64,000 nucleotides of DNA from Pterois miles (lineage: Eukaryota; Chordata; Actinopteri; Perciformes; Scorpaenidae), in assembly GCA_947000775.1 (NCBI GenBank), contig CAMQGK010000514.1, positions 5,983,501-6,047,500 on the forward strand, given 5' to 3'. Under the pieces are notes generated by a model. That model was not told the DNA's origin. It made no database searches and saw only the letters and a program-made list of their open reading frames with translations. Both the position numbers and the translations under genes were made by a program. Shown one piece after another: positions 63,201 through 64,000 of this stretch (position 1 is the stretch's first letter; every line of letters starts with the position of its first letter).

Positions 63201-64000
63201 AAAGTTTCTGAATAAACCATCCCCCCTGTACACTGCTCATCACCCGCAGGTGGTGAGAAATGATGAATGTGAGACACAAGATGGTGAAGAAGGTTTAGCA
63301 GACACACAATATTCATATCCTGCGAAAGCTAGGGAGGCATACGTCGTCGATGTCAAACCTATAACAGCCCCAAGCAGCCCCACGTATGACTCCGCTCCGA
63401 CACTGAGAACAGACGAAGGCGCCACCGCAATGCCACAAAAACCCAGCTCTCCGAAAACAGATTTAACCACCCAGCAAAAAGTAGAGAGAGAGGGGAGTCC
63501 ACCGGTGAGGGAGCTCAACCTCAGTCGCCTACTTCCCAGCCTTCCTCAAGAGAAGGGAGGAAAGATGGAAATTGAAGTCCCGCTGTCTGTGTTTCATAAC
63601 TGGCTCAGGTTGTGTGGGTCCTCAGCCATGATGCATGGAGCTAAGCAGCACCCTACTTTTCCTCCTCAGGAGGAACACTCGGAACAAAGAAACTGTTCCG
63701 ACACAGATGTCCTCCCCGCCGGCCTGACATTTCACACAAATCTAAAACACCGGAGCTCATCTGCTGAGGATCTACGGCTGATGCACAAGAGTTTGCCAAG
63801 CCCCATACCAACCACCCCGAGCACTGGTAATCATCCATCAATCAACACAAGCCACAATCATTTCACCACCTACAAGCCTTTGCCTTCGGGTGGTATTCTG
63901 AAAAATGCAGCCACCCAGGATGTCTATCCCTTTGATAGGAAGTCATACATCTCAAACCCCCCAAATTACTGGGATGCCTACAACAAAGAAACCGAGGCTT
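60054..64000 (+). CDS. arid6: ARID-domain protein, ARID5/ARID6-like (partial, runs off right edge)
   Basis: Predicted nuclear AT-rich-DNA-binding protein. Exons visible: 60054-60210, 60737-60789, 60996-61093, 61188-61344, 62848->64000; junction phases 1, 0, 2 and 0 all fit and all introns are GT/AG. Counting from the ATG at 60060, at least 537 residues are encoded. The ARID fold spans about residues 20-110: EEQFLKDLYLFMKKRDTPIE, RIPNLGFKQ, IDLFVMFKVVRDLGGYHQVT, then QQLWKQVYNTLGGNPRSTSA, TCTRRHYEKLLLPYE. These are the hallmark blocks of the ARID5 branch, but the helices differ from ARID5A/5B as I know them, so the fish arid6 symbol is a tentative call. The C-terminal part is Pro/Ser/Thr rich. 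A first exon may lie upstream. The ARID assignment is very firm; the exact paralogue is not. Confidence 0.85.
60737..60789 (+). CDS. arid6: ARID gene, exon with ARID loop/helix core
   Basis: Short 53-nt exon encoding IDLFVMFKVVRDLGGYHQ. The Leu-Gly-Gly-Tyr turn is an ARID hallmark. Acceptor tttttcag, donor GTAATC, phase 0. Confidence 0.9.
60996..61093 (+). CDS. arid6: ARID gene, exon with DNA-contacting ARID region
   Basis: Encodes VTAQQLWKQVYNTLGG and STSAATCTRRHYEK. The last part is the near-invariant ARID5-type segment entering the C-terminal helix. Acceptor gctcttccag, donor GTGAGT, phase 2. Confidence 0.93.
61188..61344 (+). CDS. arid6: ARID gene, exon closing the ARID domain
   Basis: Starts KLLLPYECHVTG, the end of the ARID fold, followed by a basic linker with QRPAKRKLL that could act as a nuclear localisation signal. 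Acceptor tccctgtgcag, donor GTTGGT, phase 0. Confidence 0.9.
61345..62847 (+). other. ARID gene intron before the long exon
   Basis: A 1.5-kb GT...AG intron. It contains a copy of the 'cctaaacctaac' repeat at about 61795-62085. Otherwise nothing recognised. Confidence 0.8.
61795..62085 (+). repeat. 'cctaaacctaac' repeat family, in the ARID gene intron
   Basis: 'gagagtccactaagggc', 'aacacaggactcacactca', 'tttcctaaacctaactaaat', 'gttgcctaaacctaacttcc'. Confidence 0.7.
62848..64000 (+). CDS. arid6: ARID gene, long C-terminal exon (partial)
   Basis: Open without a stop for 384 codons to the window edge. It begins with NPCNLQRDLHDS and a Pro/His/Tyr-rich stretch (residues about 164-215). PLNLS, a CtBP-type motif, is at residues 242-246 (63112-63126). 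A hydrophobic block, EVPLSVFHNWLRLCG, lies at about 396-410 within otherwise disordered Ser/Thr/Pro-rich sequence and looks like a conserved short module. The frame is kept through repeats of CC-rich codons, which supports real coding. Continuation lies outside the window. Confidence 0.88.

Noticed and set aside
62759..63841. Several minus-strand open frames
   Set aside because: They are antisense shadows of the long ARID exon, whose plus frame is open throughout with consistent splice phase.

Overview
The window is vertebrate nuclear DNA, most likely from a spiny-rayed (percomorph-type) teleost. Evidence: short conserved coding exons with GT/AG borders lie in kilobases of AT-rich non-coding DNA. 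That DNA is full of teleost-type short interspersed repeats, including a tRNA-headed SINE with an (ATGG)n tail and several inverted-repeat MITE families. There are no bacterial operons, ribosome binding sites, CRISPR arrays or recognisable tRNA/rRNA genes. Most open frames in the window are chance frames inside repeats.

Layout. (1) 1-29061: about 29 kb in which I can support no gene, only repeats, microsatellites and a 41-bp minisatellite carried inside an inverted-repeat element. (2) 29062-40366: a six-exon aquaglyceroporin gene, aqp3, on the + strand with a likely 3' UTR to about 41.3 kb. All splice phases agree with the family except exon 4, which is 120 nt where 119 is required. The extra base puts a TAG stop six codons into the exon-3/exon-4 junction. 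The gene is therefore broken as written, or the assembly has a one-base error in a GGGCCC run. (3) About 41.3-60.05 kb: a second gene-free stretch with more repeats. (4) 60054-64000 (open at the right edge): exons of an ARID-domain DNA-binding protein on the + strand, closest by eye to the ARID5/ARID6 group. The ARID is split over four exons, followed by a long low-complexity C-terminal exon that carries a CtBP-type PLNLS motif.

The two genes have no evident functional link. aqp3 would make a plasma-membrane water/glycerol channel; the ARID protein is a predicted nuclear regulator. Transposon-derived DNA reaches very close to the aqp3 exons. An inverted-repeat element ends 22 bp before exon 3, and a hAT-like fragment ends about 80 bp before exon 2.

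I found no evidence of an undescribed multi-gene system. The observations most worth checking are the aqp3 exon-4 frameshift, the element abutting exon 3, the minisatellite-bearing element at 26.9-27.7 kb, and the motif content of the ARID protein.
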